NCBI RefSeq assembly: GCF_002285495.1
Contig: NZ_CP016786.1
Location: 1,626,001 to 1,690,000, forward strand
Source of the DNA: Clostridium isatidis
GTDB lineage: Bacteria; Bacillota; Clostridia; Clostridiales; Clostridiaceae
Reading direction: 5' to 3'
DNA length: 64,000 nt
Positions 34,105 through 42,746 of this stretch are shown one piece after another (within the stretch, counting starts at the first letter, position 1; each line of letters starts with the position of its first letter). The translations under genes and the position numbers were made by a program. The notes below the pieces were generated by a model. The model saw only the letters and a list, made by a program, of their open reading frames with translations. It was not told the DNA's origin and made no database searches.

Positions 34105-34764
34105 TTATTTTGATGAGACCATTTCTTTTGAAAGTTTAAAAAGATTTTCTGTTGCTTCCTTAATATTTTTTTGAGCAAATATAGCTGAAACAACTGAAAT
34201 TCCATCAATTCCACTGCCTCTAAGTTCCATAATATTATCAGCTCCTATACCGCCAATAGCCACTACTGGAATGCTTACAGCTTCACAAATTTTTTTTAGT
34301 TCTTCATAACTGACATAATCAGCATCTTCCTTTGTAGAGGTAGGAAATACTGCCCCAACGCCTAGGTAATCTGCTCCCTGCTTTTCAGCCAATATAGCTT
34401 GTTCTAAATTTACAGCTGATAGTCCAATTATCTTATTATCTCCTAGTATTTTACGTGCTTCAATTGGACTCATATCATCCTGCCCTAGATGAACACCATC
34501 GGCATCACAAGCTAAAGCCACATCTACATTATCATTAATTACAAAAGGAACCATATATTCTTTACAAACTTCTTTTATTTCATTTGCCTCTGCTAAAAAT
34601 TCATCAAAGGGTAAATTTTTCTCCCTTAATTGTATAAAGCTTGCTCCACCTTCCAAGGCCTCTCTTACCACCATAGAAAGACTTTTAGCTCCAAGCCAGG
34701 CTCTATCAGTTACAGCATAGAGAAGCATTGACTTTCTATCGAACTTCAACTTTTGCAGCTTCAT
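34105..34764 (-). CDS. thiE: Thiamine-phosphate synthase ThiE, 219 residues
   Basis: Joins HMP-PP and THZ-P to make thiamine phosphate. TIM-barrel signatures: FIQLREKN, VPFVINDNVDVALACDADGV then HLGQDDM, DYLGVGAVFPTSTK and VAIGGIGADN. The start overlaps the end of thiM by 29 bases; an internal ATG (MLLYAVTDRAW) could also be used and would remove the overlap. Second of three thi genes under the TPP riboswitch. Confidence 0.95.
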   Translation of the reverse strand: MKLQKLKFDRKSMLLYAVTDRAWLGAKSLSMVVREALEGGASFIQLREKNLPFDEFLAEANEIKEVCKEYMVPFVINDNVDVALACDADGVHLGQDDMSPIEARKILGDNKIIGLSAVNLEQAILAEKQGADYLGVGAVFPTSTKEDADYVSYEELKKICEAVSIPVVAIGGIGADNIMELRGSGIDGISVVSAIFAQKNIKEATENLFKLSKEMVSSK

Positions 34765-35560
34765 CTAATTTTTCACCCCTTAATTTATAAATCTCATCTA
34801 TAAGATAATTTCTATAAGTTGAATTTCCTGCATTATTTTCTTCAAACTTTTTATATGCAAGTTCTCCACATAGTCCCATAGCCGCAACAGCAGCTGCTGT
34901 TGCTTCTAAATGTTTCTCTTGATTGGCTGTTATATATGCAGTTATCAATGCAGTTAACATACAGCCGCTTCCTGTAATCATAGACATCATTGGATGACCA
35001 TTTCTAATTATATAAGCCTTTTCAGCATCACAAACTATATCTATAGCTCCTGTAATTGCAATTATAGCCTTTGTTTCTCTTGCAAAATTCTTAGCAAATT
35101 TCATCACATCAGCAATGTTTTCTTCAGTAACTGCATCTGCAATATCTGCATCTACTCCCTTAGTCCTTCCACTCCCTAAGGCTAAAGTTTTTATTTCAGA
35201 AATATTTCCACGAATAACTGTAAACTTTACCTTCTCTATTAATTCCTTAGCTGTATTTGTACGAAGAGTTGAAGCTCCTGCCCCAACTGGATCTAAAACA
35301 ACCGGATGATTTAACTCATTTGCTTTCTTCCCAGCCAAAAACATTGATGTAATAGTATTTTTATTTAAAGTTCCAATGTTAATATCTAAGCCGCCGCAAA
35401 TTGAAGTTATTTCCTCTACTTCTGAACTATCATCAGCCATAATTGGAGATCCTCCACAAGCAAGTAAAATATTTGCACAGTCATTTACTGTTACATAATT
35501 TGTTATACAGTGGACAAGGGGTCTTTTTTCTCTAAGATTTTTAAGCATTTCACTAAACAT
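34736..35560 (-). CDS. thiM: Hydroxyethylthiazole kinase ThiM, 274 residues
   Basis: Salvages hydroxyethylthiazole by phosphorylation. Signatures: PLVHCITNYVTVNDCANILL, GGSPIMADDSSEVEE, VLDPVGAGASTLRT and ITGSGCMLTAL. I place the start at ATG 35560 with AGGAGG seven bases upstream; the longer frame to 35635 would begin inside the riboswitch terminator hairpin and is rejected. Salvage kinase plus ThiE and ThiD with no de novo genes nearby suggests salvage is the main use. Confidence 0.95.
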   Translation of the reverse strand: MFSEMLKNLREKRPLVHCITNYVTVNDCANILLACGGSPIMADDSSEVEEITSICGGLDINIGTLNKNTITSMFLAGKKANELNHPVVLDPVGAGASTLRTNTAKELIEKVKFTVIRGNISEIKTLALGSGRTKGVDADIADAVTEENIADVMKFAKNFARETKAIIAITGAIDIVCDAEKAYIIRNGHPMMSMITGSGCMLTALITAYITANQEKHLEATAAAVAAMGLCGELAYKKFEENNAGNSTYRNYLIDEIYKLRGEKLDEAAKVEVR

Positions 35561-35587
35561 ATACATACCTCCTAATATTTCTGAAAA

Positions 35588-35624
35588 TTTAAAAAAGCGG
35601 GAAAAACCCTTAGGTATTTCCCGC
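35588..35624 (-). terminator. Terminator hairpin of the TPP riboswitch
   Basis: GCGGGAAA pairs with TTTCCCGC and is followed by TTTTTT on the minus strand. It sits between the TPP aptamer and thiM, as expected for transcription attenuation by TPP. Confidence 0.85.
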
Positions 35625-35644
35625 ATAATAAGCACTATAAACTA

Positions 35645-35735
35645 ACACTTCCTACGTTGGCATTACCCAAATCAGGTTAAAGGGTCGAAGTTTGATTACT
35701 TCCTCTCAGCCTGCTACACAAGCTCCCCTGTGAGA
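35645..35735 (-). promoter_or_regulatory. TPP riboswitch
   Basis: Minus-strand THI-box elements: CAGGGGAGCTTG, GGCTGAGAGGAAG, ACCCTTTAACCTGATTTGGG and TAATGCCAACGTAGGAAG. It controls thiM-thiE-thiD by binding thiamine pyrophosphate and letting the downstream terminator form. Confidence 0.95.
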
Positions 35736-35825
35736 TATTCAATTTTAATTTTAATATATCATAATAGAAAATTCTTGTAAACACTCTTCATAATCTAAAC
35801 TTCATAAACTTCCAACAAATGTAAT

Positions 35826-35838
35826 GGGGTCAGACCCC
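35826..35838. repeat. GGGGTCAGACCCC palindrome
   Basis: Perfect six-base arms around one A, in the divergent region between the thi operon and the membrane-anchored gene, 70 bases before its ribosome site. Very GC-rich for this genome. It is reminiscent of a motif found in other bacterial genomes, but its role is unknown to me. Confidence 0.5.
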
Positions 35839-35908
35839 AAACATTTTTTCTAATATTTTATTTTTTAATGTGCATACTAGAAATAGTAACTTTTATAGGA
35901 GGTTAACT

Positions 35909-36583
35909 ATGAAAAAGGATAATGATTATAATAAAATAATTTATTCAGGAATTTATAATTTAATCTCAATCTTTTTGGTAACATTATTTTTTATATCTAT
36001 AGCAAATACTTCTAATAATAAATATATTAACAATATTGCTTCTGAAAATACCTTAAATGTTGGAAGTTTTATAACAGATACAACAGCTGAAGTTTCTGAT
36101 GAAAATTTAATTCTTTCTTACTTAAGAAATCTATACACAATACGTAATAAATCCTTTATTACTGGAAATGTGGAAGAACTTTATAAATTTTATGATATTT
36201 CCAATAATTTTGGAGCTTACTCCTTGGAATATGAATTTAAAAGAATTGCCTTTCTAAGAGATTGGGCTAATGGAAAGGATGTTAAAATTTTTAATATTTC
36301 CTCAACTCCAAAAATAACATCATTAAAGAAAGGTAATAATATTTATCAGCTTGTATTAACTGAAACTTTCTCCTTTGATTATGCATTTAATGAAAAACCT
36401 GAGGATATAAAAAATTTTACTGCTGATTTAGTACATAATCTAGAACTAGAAAAGCTCAACAATACTTTTATAATAACAAAAGACTATTATGAATGTGCTT
36501 TTAATTCTGGATTAGATAAATATAAGTTCGACTTAACCGAAAAAAGCATACCCTTAACAGATGTGAAAAGTACAAATTTGTAA
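35909..36583 (+). CDS. Membrane-anchored extracytoplasmic protein, 224 residues
   Basis: Start ATG at 35909 with AGGAGG seven bases upstream; an in-frame ATG 13 codons earlier lacks a site. One N-terminal membrane segment (IYNLISIFLVTLFFISIA, about 15-35) with no lipobox, then a soluble domain of about 185 residues. The domain has alternating strands (YQLVLTETFSFDYAF) recalling NTF2-like or DUF4830-type folds, but I do not recognise a family. Transcribed alone, with a terminator at 36691. Confidence 0.65.
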   Translation: MKKDNDYNKIIYSGIYNLISIFLVTLFFISIANTSNNKYINNIASENTLNVGSFITDTTAEVSDENLILSYLRNLYTIRNKSFITGNVEELYKFYDISNNFGAYSLEYEFKRIAFLRDWANGKDVKIFNISSTPKITSLKKGNNIYQLVLTETFSFDYAFNEKPEDIKNFTADLVHNLELEKLNNTFIITKDYYECAFNSGLDKYKFDLTEKSIPLTDVKSTNL

Positions 36584-36652
36584 ATTAAGCAAAGCTTTAT
36601 TTACACTTTATTTACCCTTCAAAAATCATATTTCATAATGCAAAATTAATAT

Positions 36653-36677
36653 AATAATTCAGTCTAGCTGAATTATT
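36653..36677. repeat. AATAATTCAG...CTGAATTATT palindrome, copy 1
   Basis: Inverted repeat with a 3-5-base centre. A second copy with the same arms lies at 55904-55928, and neither is inside a gene. Confidence 0.7.
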
Positions 36678-36690
36678 AAAAATATAAATG

Positions 36691-36730
36691 TAAGCAGCGT
36701 GGCAATTTACCAAGCTGCTTATATTTTTTA
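36691..36730 (+). terminator. Terminator of the membrane-anchored gene
   Basis: TAAGCAGC and GCTGCTTA arms with a 16-18-base loop, followed by TATTTTTTA. It is 108 bases after the stop. Confidence 0.7.
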
Positions 36731-36735
36731 TTATA

Positions 36736-36775
36736 GATTTTCAGTTTGTGAAAATCATCCTTAATTTTACATTTT
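36736..36775. repeat. GATTTTCAG...TGAAAATC repeat, copy 1
   Basis: Inverted repeat followed by CCTTAATTTTACATT. A related copy with the same layout (GATTTTCAG, CTGAAAATC, CCTTCTTAACT) is at the right edge of the window. Confidence 0.55.
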
Positions 36776-36794
36776 AAATTATGAAATAGATTTG

Positions 36795-37190
36795 CTACAG
36801 CAAATCATTTAGTGTGTATTTTGAGAACTCCTCTAAAAATTTATTCAGGGATGCTCTCATAATTCCCTTTAGCTTACATCCTCCATCCATAAAAGGACAT
36901 ACTTCGTTTTTGCTAAAGCACTCTGCAATATTTAAGTTGTCTTCAGTAAGTTTTAGAACCTCTCCTAAATTAATTTCTTCAGGTTCTAATCCTAGTTTTA
37001 ATCCCCCGGATCTGCCCTTCATAGAAATTACATAATCAGTTTTTGCTAATTTATGAATTATTTTCTTTAAATGATGTTCTGAAATATCTAATTCCTTTGA
37101 TAATTCTTCGACTGTACATATTTTTTCTCTATGATTTGCTAGATACAATAATGACCTAAAGGAGTAATCAGTAAATTTTGATAAATACAT
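36795..37190 (-). CDS. Rrf2-family transcriptional regulator, probably iron-sulfur sensing, 131 residues
   Basis: Rrf2 winged helix: MYLSKFTDYSFRSLLYLANH, then ELSKELDISEHHLKKIIHKL as recognition helix and RSGGLKLG as wing. Three cysteines (ECFSKNEVCPF and GGCKLKG) are spaced as the [2Fe-2S] ligands of NsrR/IscR. It probably senses nitric oxide, iron-sulfur status or redox, and binds the repeats just upstream. It lies 97 bases after nfnB on the same strand, so it may control nfnAB or the region itself. Target unknown. Confidence 0.85.
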   Translation of the reverse strand: MYLSKFTDYSFRSLLYLANHREKICTVEELSKELDISEHHLKKIIHKLAKTDYVISMKGRSGGLKLGLEPEEINLGEVLKLTEDNLNIAECFSKNEVCPFMDGGCKLKGIMRASLNKFLEEFSKYTLNDLL

Positions 37191-37238
37191 ATTTATTCCC
37201 TTCTTTCGCCCGAACCATTTTACTACGTTTATTGCTTA

Positions 37239-37286
37239 ATTTTCTACTATTTTCGTTATTTTCTACTATTTTCTAATATTATTCTA
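37239..37286 (-). promoter_or_regulatory. Direct-repeat operator candidate upstream of the Rrf2 gene
   Basis: The 16-mer ATTTTCTACTATTTTC occurs at 37239-37254 and again at 37258-37273, a 19-base period, with a weaker third copy (ATTATTCTACTA) up to the nfnB stop. The near two-turn spacing fits paired operators. It lies where the rrf2 promoter should be. Confidence 0.5.
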
Positions 37287-38675
37287 CTACTTGCTTAAGT
37301 AATTATCAATTGCCTGAGCAGCTTTTTTACCAGCACCCATAGCCAAAATTACTGTTGCAGCTCCTGTTACAGCATCACCCCCTGCATAGACACCTTCTTT
37401 AGTTGTACGACCATCCTCATCTGCTATAATACATTTCCATTTATTTGTCTCAAGACCCTTTGTAGTTGAAGATATTAATGGATTTGGAGATGTTCCAAGA
37501 GACATTATTACTGTATCAACATCCATAACATATTCTGAACCTTCTATAGGAACTGGTCTTCTTCTGCCTGATTCATCTGGTTCTGTTAGTTCCATTTTAA
37601 CAACCTTCATTCCCTTTACCCATCCATTTTCATCTACTAAAATTTCTATTGGATTTGTTAAAATATCAAAAATTACTCCCTCTTCTTTAGCATGATGAAC
37701 TTCTTCAACTCTTGCTGGAAGCTCTGCTTCACTTCTTCTATAAACTATATGGGTTTCTGCTCCAAGTCTTAAAGCAGTTCTTGCTGCATCCATGGCAACA
37801 TTTCCTCCACCAATTACAGCTACTTTCTTTCCTATTTTTACAGGAGTATAATATCCTTCCTTATAGGATTTCATAAGATTTACTCTTGTTAAAATTTCAT
37901 TAGCAGAGAAAACTCCATTTGCAGTTTCTCCCTTAATACCCATAAACTTTGGAAGACCTGCCCCTGAACCTATGAAAACTGCATCAAAGCCTTCATCTTC
38001 CATAAGTTCATCTATTGTTACAGTTTTTCCTATAACAACATTAGTTTCAATCTTTACACCTAATTTCTTTATATTATCTATTTCATATTTTACTACTTCC
38101 TCTTTTGGCAATCTGAATTCTGGAATACCATATACCAATACCCCGCCTGGTTCATGTAATGCTTCAAAAATTGTTACATCATAACCCTTTTTAGCTAATT
38201 CTCCAGCACAAGTTAATCCAGCAGGACCGCTGCCAATAACAGCAACCTTTTTATTTTTCGCTTCTTCTTTAAAAGATAATTCAACATCATGTGCTCTAGA
38301 CCAATCAGCAGTAAATCTCTCTAATTTTCCTATAGAAACTGGCTCACCTTTTATTCCTAATACACATTTTCCTTCACATTGAGTTTCTTGTGGACATACT
38401 CTACCACATACAGCAGGAAGGGAACTATACTTAGCAATTTCCTTTGCAGCTTCTTCAAATCTTCTTTCTTTTAAATAGTTAATAAATGCTGGTATATTAA
38501 TTGAAACAGGACATCCATCTACACATTTTGGCTTTTTGCAGTTTAAGCATCTTAAAGCCTCTGATACAGCTTCTTCTTCAGTGTATCCTAGGCAAACTTC
38601 TTCAAAATTCTTTATTCTAACTTCTGGCGCTAGTTCAGCAACAGGTATTCTTTTCATTCTATCTATTTTTTCCAT
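37287..38675 (-). CDS. nfnB: NADP-dependent ferredoxin oxidoreductase subunit NfnB, 462 residues
   Basis: Similar to the glutamate synthase small subunit (GltA in some annotations), but placed with NfnA it forms the electron-bifurcating NADH-dependent ferredoxin:NADP+ oxidoreductase. Motifs: CLNCKKPKCVDGCPVSINIP and CGRVCPQETQCEGKC ([4Fe-4S] sites), VIGSGPAGLTCAGELAKKGY (FAD) and VIGGGNVAMDAARTALRLGA (NADPH). Start at ATG 38675 with GGAGG upstream; the longer frame overlaps nfnA. It is two bases after the nfnA stop. Alternative names: glutamate synthase-like, sulfide dehydrogenase SudA. Confidence 0.9.
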   Translation of the reverse strand: MEKIDRMKRIPVAELAPEVRIKNFEEVCLGYTEEEAVSEALRCLNCKKPKCVDGCPVSINIPAFINYLKERRFEEAAKEIAKYSSLPAVCGRVCPQETQCEGKCVLGIKGEPVSIGKLERFTADWSRAHDVELSFKEEAKNKKVAVIGSGPAGLTCAGELAKKGYDVTIFEALHEPGGVLVYGIPEFRLPKEEVVKYEIDNIKKLGVKIETNVVIGKTVTIDELMEDEGFDAVFIGSGAGLPKFMGIKGETANGVFSANEILTRVNLMKSYKEGYYTPVKIGKKVAVIGGGNVAMDAARTALRLGAETHIVYRRSEAELPARVEEVHHAKEEGVIFDILTNPIEILVDENGWVKGMKVVKMELTEPDESGRRRPVPIEGSEYVMDVDTVIMSLGTSPNPLISSTTKGLETNKWKCIIADEDGRTTKEGVYAGGDAVTGAATVILAMGAGKKAAQAIDNYLSK

Positions 38676-38677
38676 AA

Positions 38678-39565
38678 CTACTCCTCCTTGCATCCACATC
38701 CACCGTGATTATGGGTATTCCCTTCTTCTAACTTTAACAATTCTCTGCCTTCTTCAGTTTTATATAAGGCTTGTCTTCTCATCGATTCATCAAAATCTAT
38801 TAAATGACCATCAAACTCTGGTCCATCAACGCAGGCGAATTTTACTTCTCCACCAACAGTAACTCTACATGCACCGCACATTCCAGTACCATCTACCATT
38901 ATTGGGTTTAAGCTTACTGTTGTCTTTATGTTTAATTCCTTAGTTAGAAGGGAAGCATATTTCATCATTATCATTGGACCAATGATTATTGCATGGTCAT
39001 AATTCTTTCCTTCTTCTGTTACTAGATGCTTTAAAAGTTGTGTTACGTTTCCATTAAAGCCGTAGCTTCCATCATCAGTTGATATATATAAATTTTTTGC
39101 TACTTTTCTCATTTCATCTTCTAATATTAATAAATCCTTATTTCTACTTCCAATAATAACATCTACATCTATGTTATGTTCTTTCATCCATTTTACTTGT
39201 GGATATACAGGCGCAGCTCCAACTCCACCAGCTATAAAGATTATATTCTTCTTTTTAAGGCCTTCTAAATCTTCTGAGATAAATTCGCTTGGAACTCCTA
39301 ATGGTCCAACAAAATCTAATACATAATCCCCCTCATTATATGTTGCTAATTCCCTTGTTGCTCTGCCTACTGCTTGGAAAACTATTGTTACTGTTCCCTT
39401 TTCTCTATCATAATCTGCAATTGTTAAAGGTACTCTTTCTCCCTTTTCATCATTTTTGATTATAATAAATTGTCCCGGATTACATGACTTAGCTACTCTT
39501 TTTGCCTCTATATCCATAAGATATATGTTGTCTGTAAGTTCCCTCTTCCTAACTATTTTGTACAT
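38678..39565 (-). CDS. nfnA: NADP-dependent ferredoxin oxidoreductase subunit NfnA, 295 residues
   Basis: Ferredoxin-NADP reductase-type protein. Residues 1-100 form the FAD domain (NPGQFIIIKNDEKGERVPLT), the middle has the NAD-binding domain (FIAGGVGAAPVYPQVKWM), and the C-terminal part has CGACRVTVGGEVKFACVDGP, the [2Fe-2S] site. It partners with NfnB in bifurcating NADH electrons to ferredoxin and NADP+. The last residues carry an HNHGGCGCKEE tail. It is the first gene of the operon. A terminator of the upstream adh lies at 39662-39700. Confidence 0.9.
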   Translation of the reverse strand: MYKIVRKRELTDNIYLMDIEAKRVAKSCNPGQFIIIKNDEKGERVPLTIADYDREKGTVTIVFQAVGRATRELATYNEGDYVLDFVGPLGVPSEFISEDLEGLKKKNIIFIAGGVGAAPVYPQVKWMKEHNIDVDVIIGSRNKDLLILEDEMRKVAKNLYISTDDGSYGFNGNVTQLLKHLVTEEGKNYDHAIIIGPMIMMKYASLLTKELNIKTTVSLNPIMVDGTGMCGACRVTVGGEVKFACVDGPEFDGHLIDFDESMRRQALYKTEEGRELLKLEEGNTHNHGGCGCKEE

Positions 39566-39661
39566 AATGTTCCCCCTTACATTTTTTATACCACAATTCT
39601 ATCATTTATTACCTATTTATACAATAATTTGTAAAATTGTAATCTGATTATTATACTTTAT

Positions 39662-39700
39662 CCAAAAAAGATTACCTTTTATATTTATTAAGGTAATCTA
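39662..39700 (-). terminator. Terminator of the alcohol dehydrogenase gene
   Basis: AGATTACCTT and its complement around an AT loop, followed by TTTTTT on the minus strand. Separates adh from nfnAB. Confidence 0.75.
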
Positions 39701-39725
39701 TTTTGGAACTTGTAACTACACTAAA

Positions 39726-40892
39726 CTAAAAATCAACCTTGTGTCCATAATAAACACATTCAAATAATTTCTTCATTGTTTCAGGGTCAATTGATCTTGG
39801 ATTTGAACCTGTACAAGCATCACCAACAGCATTCTTTGAAATATAATCTAAATTCTTCTTAAAGTATTCTTCTTCTACTCCATATTCTTTTAATGTATGT
39901 GGTATATTAAGTTTTGTATTTAAGTCATTAATCATGTTTACTAATGCATCTGTTAATTCTTCATCTGTTTTTCCTTCTAAATGTAGAGCTCTTGCAATGT
40001 CAGCGTATCTATCTAAAGCTTCTTTTTTGTTATATTGAATTACATAAGGAAGATATATTGCATTTGCACATCCATGAGGAATATCAAATACAGCTCCAGT
40101 CTTATGAGCCATTGAATGAACTATTCCCAATAAGGCATTTGAGAATGCCATTCCAGCTAAACATTGAGCTTCATGCATTTCATTTCTTGCATCTCTATCT
40201 CCTTCATAAGAATTAACTAAATGTTCCGCTATCATTTGAATTGCCTTTATTGCTAATGGGTCTGAGAAATTTGATCTAAGTGATGCAGTATATGCTTCTA
40301 TTGCATGAGTTAAAGCATCCATTCCAGTGTGAGCTGTTAGTGTCTTTGGCATAGTTTGTGCAAGTTCAGGATCTATAATTGCTATATCAGGAGTTATATT
40401 AAAATCCGCTATAGGATATTTAATTTTTGCTTTATAATCAGTAATAACTGAAAAGGCAGTAACTTCTGTAGCAGTACCGCTTGTGGATGGTATTGCTATA
40501 AATCTAGCTTTTTTTCTTAGCTCTGGAAGGCCAAAAGGAATAACTGCTTCTTCAAATGTAAAATCTTCATATTCATAGAATATCCACATTGCCTTTGCTG
40601 CATCTATAGGTGATCCTCCACCAATTGAAACTATCCAATCTGGGTTAAATTTTCTCATTGCTTCTGCACCCTTCATAACAGTTTCCACTGATGGATCTGG
40701 TTCAACACCTTCAAAAATTTCAACTTCCATTCCAGCTTCTTTTAAATAAGCTTCAACCTTATCTAAGAAACCAAATCTTTTCATTGAACCGCCGCCAACT
40801 ACAACCATTGCTCTTTTCCCTTTTATTGATTTTAGTATTTCTAGAGCTCCTTCTCCATGATAAATGTCTCTTGGTAATGTAAATCTTGCCAT
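39726..40892 (-). CDS. Iron-containing alcohol dehydrogenase, 388 residues
   Basis: Family III (iron-dependent) alcohol dehydrogenase, most like NADPH-linked butanol dehydrogenases of clostridia. Motifs: VVVGGGSMKRFG and SIGGGSPIDAAKA (nucleotide), IDPELAQTMP, TGMDALTHAIEAY and MAHKTGAVFDIPHGCANAIY (metal Asp and His ligands). It reduces aldehydes to alcohols in fermentation. A GGAGGGG site precedes the ATG, and a sigma-54 promoter lies about 60 bases upstream, so it is probably switched on by the adjacent activator. Substrate not determinable from sequence. Confidence 0.92.
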   Translation of the reverse strand: MARFTLPRDIYHGEGALEILKSIKGKRAMVVVGGGSMKRFGFLDKVEAYLKEAGMEVEIFEGVEPDPSVETVMKGAEAMRKFNPDWIVSIGGGSPIDAAKAMWIFYEYEDFTFEEAVIPFGLPELRKKARFIAIPSTSGTATEVTAFSVITDYKAKIKYPIADFNITPDIAIIDPELAQTMPKTLTAHTGMDALTHAIEAYTASLRSNFSDPLAIKAIQMIAEHLVNSYEGDRDARNEMHEAQCLAGMAFSNALLGIVHSMAHKTGAVFDIPHGCANAIYLPYVIQYNKKEALDRYADIARALHLEGKTDEELTDALVNMINDLNTKLNIPHTLKEYGVEEEYFKKNLDYISKNAVGDACTGSNPRSIDPETMKKLFECVYYGHKVDF

Positions 40893-40939
40893 AAAAACCC
40901 CTCCAATTAATATATTAATTTTAAGTCAATATATGATAA

Positions 40940-40955
40940 AGCAAAATCCATGCCA
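40940..40955 (-). promoter_or_regulatory. Sigma-54 promoter of the alcohol dehydrogenase
   Basis: TGGCATGGATTTTGCT matches the -24/-12 consensus TGGCAC-N5-TTGC(T/A) at every position but one, including GG and GC. It is upstream of adh and downstream of a sigma-54 activator gene, and rpoN is in the window. Confidence 0.88.
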
Positions 40956-41026
40956 AAATGGTTATTTTTTTAACAATTACTGTTTTAATAGATTTACATT
41001 TTTTTATTATTATAAAGATTTATTTG

Positions 41027-41096
41027 TGTACTAAAATCTAACAAATGTTCATTTAAATTTCCGTATTAAATTAGGACACTGTATTGTTTTAGTACA
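41027..41096. promoter_or_regulatory. Possible activator-binding sites upstream of the sigma-54 promoter
   Basis: TGTACTAAAA at 41027-41036 and its exact complement TTTTAGTACA at 41087-41096, 50 bases apart, about 70-150 bases upstream of the promoter. The distance is right for enhancer sites. Binding is inferred. Confidence 0.4.
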
Positions 41097-41126
41097 TCCC
41101 TATTACATGTTATTTAATTTCTATAC

Positions 41127-42113
41127 TTATACAGAATTTTCTATATCGATATTATATTTCTTTATTTTTAAATATAAAGTATTTCTACTTATACCTAAAG
41201 ATTTTGCAGCTCTTGTAAGATTATAATTGTAATAATCCAATGCCTTTTTTATTGTGCTTTCTTCTACCTTTTTTAAATTAAATTCATTCATTCTCTTATA
41301 TAATAAGTACTTTCTGCATTTATCCTTTTTACAGTACTCCATTCTTTCCTCTTCATTAAGAAGCTCGATTGACATTTTCCCATCTAAATTTACTATGTTT
41401 TCTATAATATTTTCAAGCTCCCTTACATTACCTGGCCAACTATAGCTTAATAATTTCTCTAATAATTCTTTATCTAATTTTCTAAAGGGTTTATTAAGTT
41501 TCTTTGACTTATCAACTAAAAAATAGTCTATAAGCTCTAATATATCTTCTTTTCTATCTCTAAGTGGTGGAATAACTACTGGAATAACACATAGTCTATA
41601 ATACAAATCATCCCTAAATTTACCTCTCTTAACTTCTTCTTTTAAGTTTTTATTTGTTGCTGCAATTACTCTCATATTTACAGGAATTTCTTTGTTTCCA
41701 CCAATTCTTATAACTTTCTCTTCTTGAAGCACCCTAAGGAGCTTAACCTGCATATCAAAAGGCATGTCCCCTATTTCATCTAAAAATAAAGTTCCATTAT
41801 TAGCAAGCTCTATTTTTCCAATAGATCCACCCTTCCTGCTTCCTGTAAAAGCTCCTTCCTCATATCCAAATAATTCACTTTCAATTAAATTTTTAGGAAT
41901 TGCACCACAGTTAATTGCAACAAAATTATTATTTTTTCTATTACTGTAATTGTGAATTGCTTTGGCTAGTACTTCCTTACCTGTACCACTTTCCCCTTCA
42001 ATTAATATGGTTGAAGGACTATTAGCAACTTTTTTACAATTATTTATAATACTTTTCATTTCTTCACTTTTGCAAATAATATTTTCAAAATTATAACCTT
42101 CCATAGCTATCAC
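41127..42113 (-). CDS. Sigma-54-dependent activator without sensor domain, 328 residues
   Basis: AAA+ core: GESGTGKEVLAKAIHNYS, ELFGYEEGAFTGSRKGGS (GAFTGA loop with S), LFLDEIGDMP and IAATNKNLKEEV. The C-terminal Fis-type HTH is NLTRAAKSLGISRNTLYLK. There is no receiver, GAF or PAS domain before the core, so it may be constitutively competent, controlled by level, or controlled by a partner. A linker with CKKDKCRKYLLYKR (two Cys) is unusual and may bind metal. The promoter it most likely acts on is that of the adjacent adh. Confidence 0.9.
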   Translation of the reverse strand: MIAMEGYNFENIICKSEEMKSIINNCKKVANSPSTILIEGESGTGKEVLAKAIHNYSNRKNNNFVAINCGAIPKNLIESELFGYEEGAFTGSRKGGSIGKIELANNGTLFLDEIGDMPFDMQVKLLRVLQEEKVIRIGGNKEIPVNMRVIAATNKNLKEEVKRGKFRDDLYYRLCVIPVVIPPLRDRKEDILELIDYFLVDKSKKLNKPFRKLDKELLEKLLSYSWPGNVRELENIIENIVNLDGKMSIELLNEEERMEYCKKDKCRKYLLYKRMNEFNLKKVEESTIKKALDYYNYNLTRAAKSLGISRNTLYLKIKKYNIDIENSV

Positions 42114-42214
42114 ACTTACCCTTAGAATTTATTTCTATAATATAATTCTACATCAAGATTGATAATTTTTCTACAATTAAAAAGCATATATTATAACCTT
42201 TTTAAAATATTTAC

Positions 42215-42240
42215 AAAAAAAAGACAGTGAAAACTGTCTT
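42215..42240 (-). terminator. Terminator of smpB
   Basis: AAGACAGT and ACTGTCTT arms with a four-base loop, followed by T on the minus strand. It overlaps the smpB stop codon. Confidence 0.8.
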
Positions 42241-42722
42241 TAGTATCTATATGAATTTTTCATTTCTCTTTCCATATCTCTCTTATGAGCTTTTTCTAGA
42301 AGAGCGTCCCTCTTGTCGTAGTTTTTCTTACCTCTACATAAGCCAAGAGCAACTTTTACCTTACCATTTTTTAAATAAAGAGATAAAGGAATTAATGTGT
42401 ATCCCTGTTGTGACACTAGACCTGCAAATCTTGCTATTTCTCTTTTATGAAGAAGAAGTTTTCTTGGTCTTAATGGATCTACATTAAATATATTTCCTTG
42501 TTCATAAGGACTAATATGCATCCCTAATATTATTATTTCCCCATTAGATACATCTGCATAAGCTTCTTTTAAATTACATTTTCCTGCTCTAATTGATTTT
42601 ACTTCTGTACCAACTAAAGCTATTCCTGCCTCTATTGTTTCTTCTACAAAATAATCATGTCTAGCTTTTCTATTTTCAGCTAGAGTATTGCTATTTTTCT
42701 TTCTTACCAAGAATATCACCAC
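42240..42722 (-). CDS. smpB: SsrA-binding protein SmpB, 160 residues
   Basis: Binds the tmRNA and delivers it to stalled ribosomes. Motifs: ENRKARHDYFVEETIEAGIA, GTEVKSIRAGKCNLKEAY, and the C-terminal tail region KKNYDKRDALLEKAHKRD. The start is uncertain: GTG at 42722 gives 160 residues; a TTG at 42710 gives VRKKNSNTLAEN, closer to the usual SmpB start, with GGTGAT upstream. Third gene in a run with rnr; its RNA partner ssrA lies about 10 kb away. Confidence 0.95.
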   Translation of the reverse strand: MVIFLVRKKNSNTLAENRKARHDYFVEETIEAGIALVGTEVKSIRAGKCNLKEAYADVSNGEIIILGMHISPYEQGNIFNVDPLRPRKLLLHKREIARFAGLVSQQGYTLIPLSLYLKNGKVKVALGLCRGKKNYDKRDALLEKAHKRDMEREMKNSYRY

Positions 42723-42746
42723 TCTACTTTTATATTTTCTTAAACT

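Noticed and set aside
35560..35635. Longer N-terminus for ThiM
   Set aside because: This stretch is the terminator hairpin of the TPP riboswitch; the ATG at 35560 has AGGAGG at the right distance.
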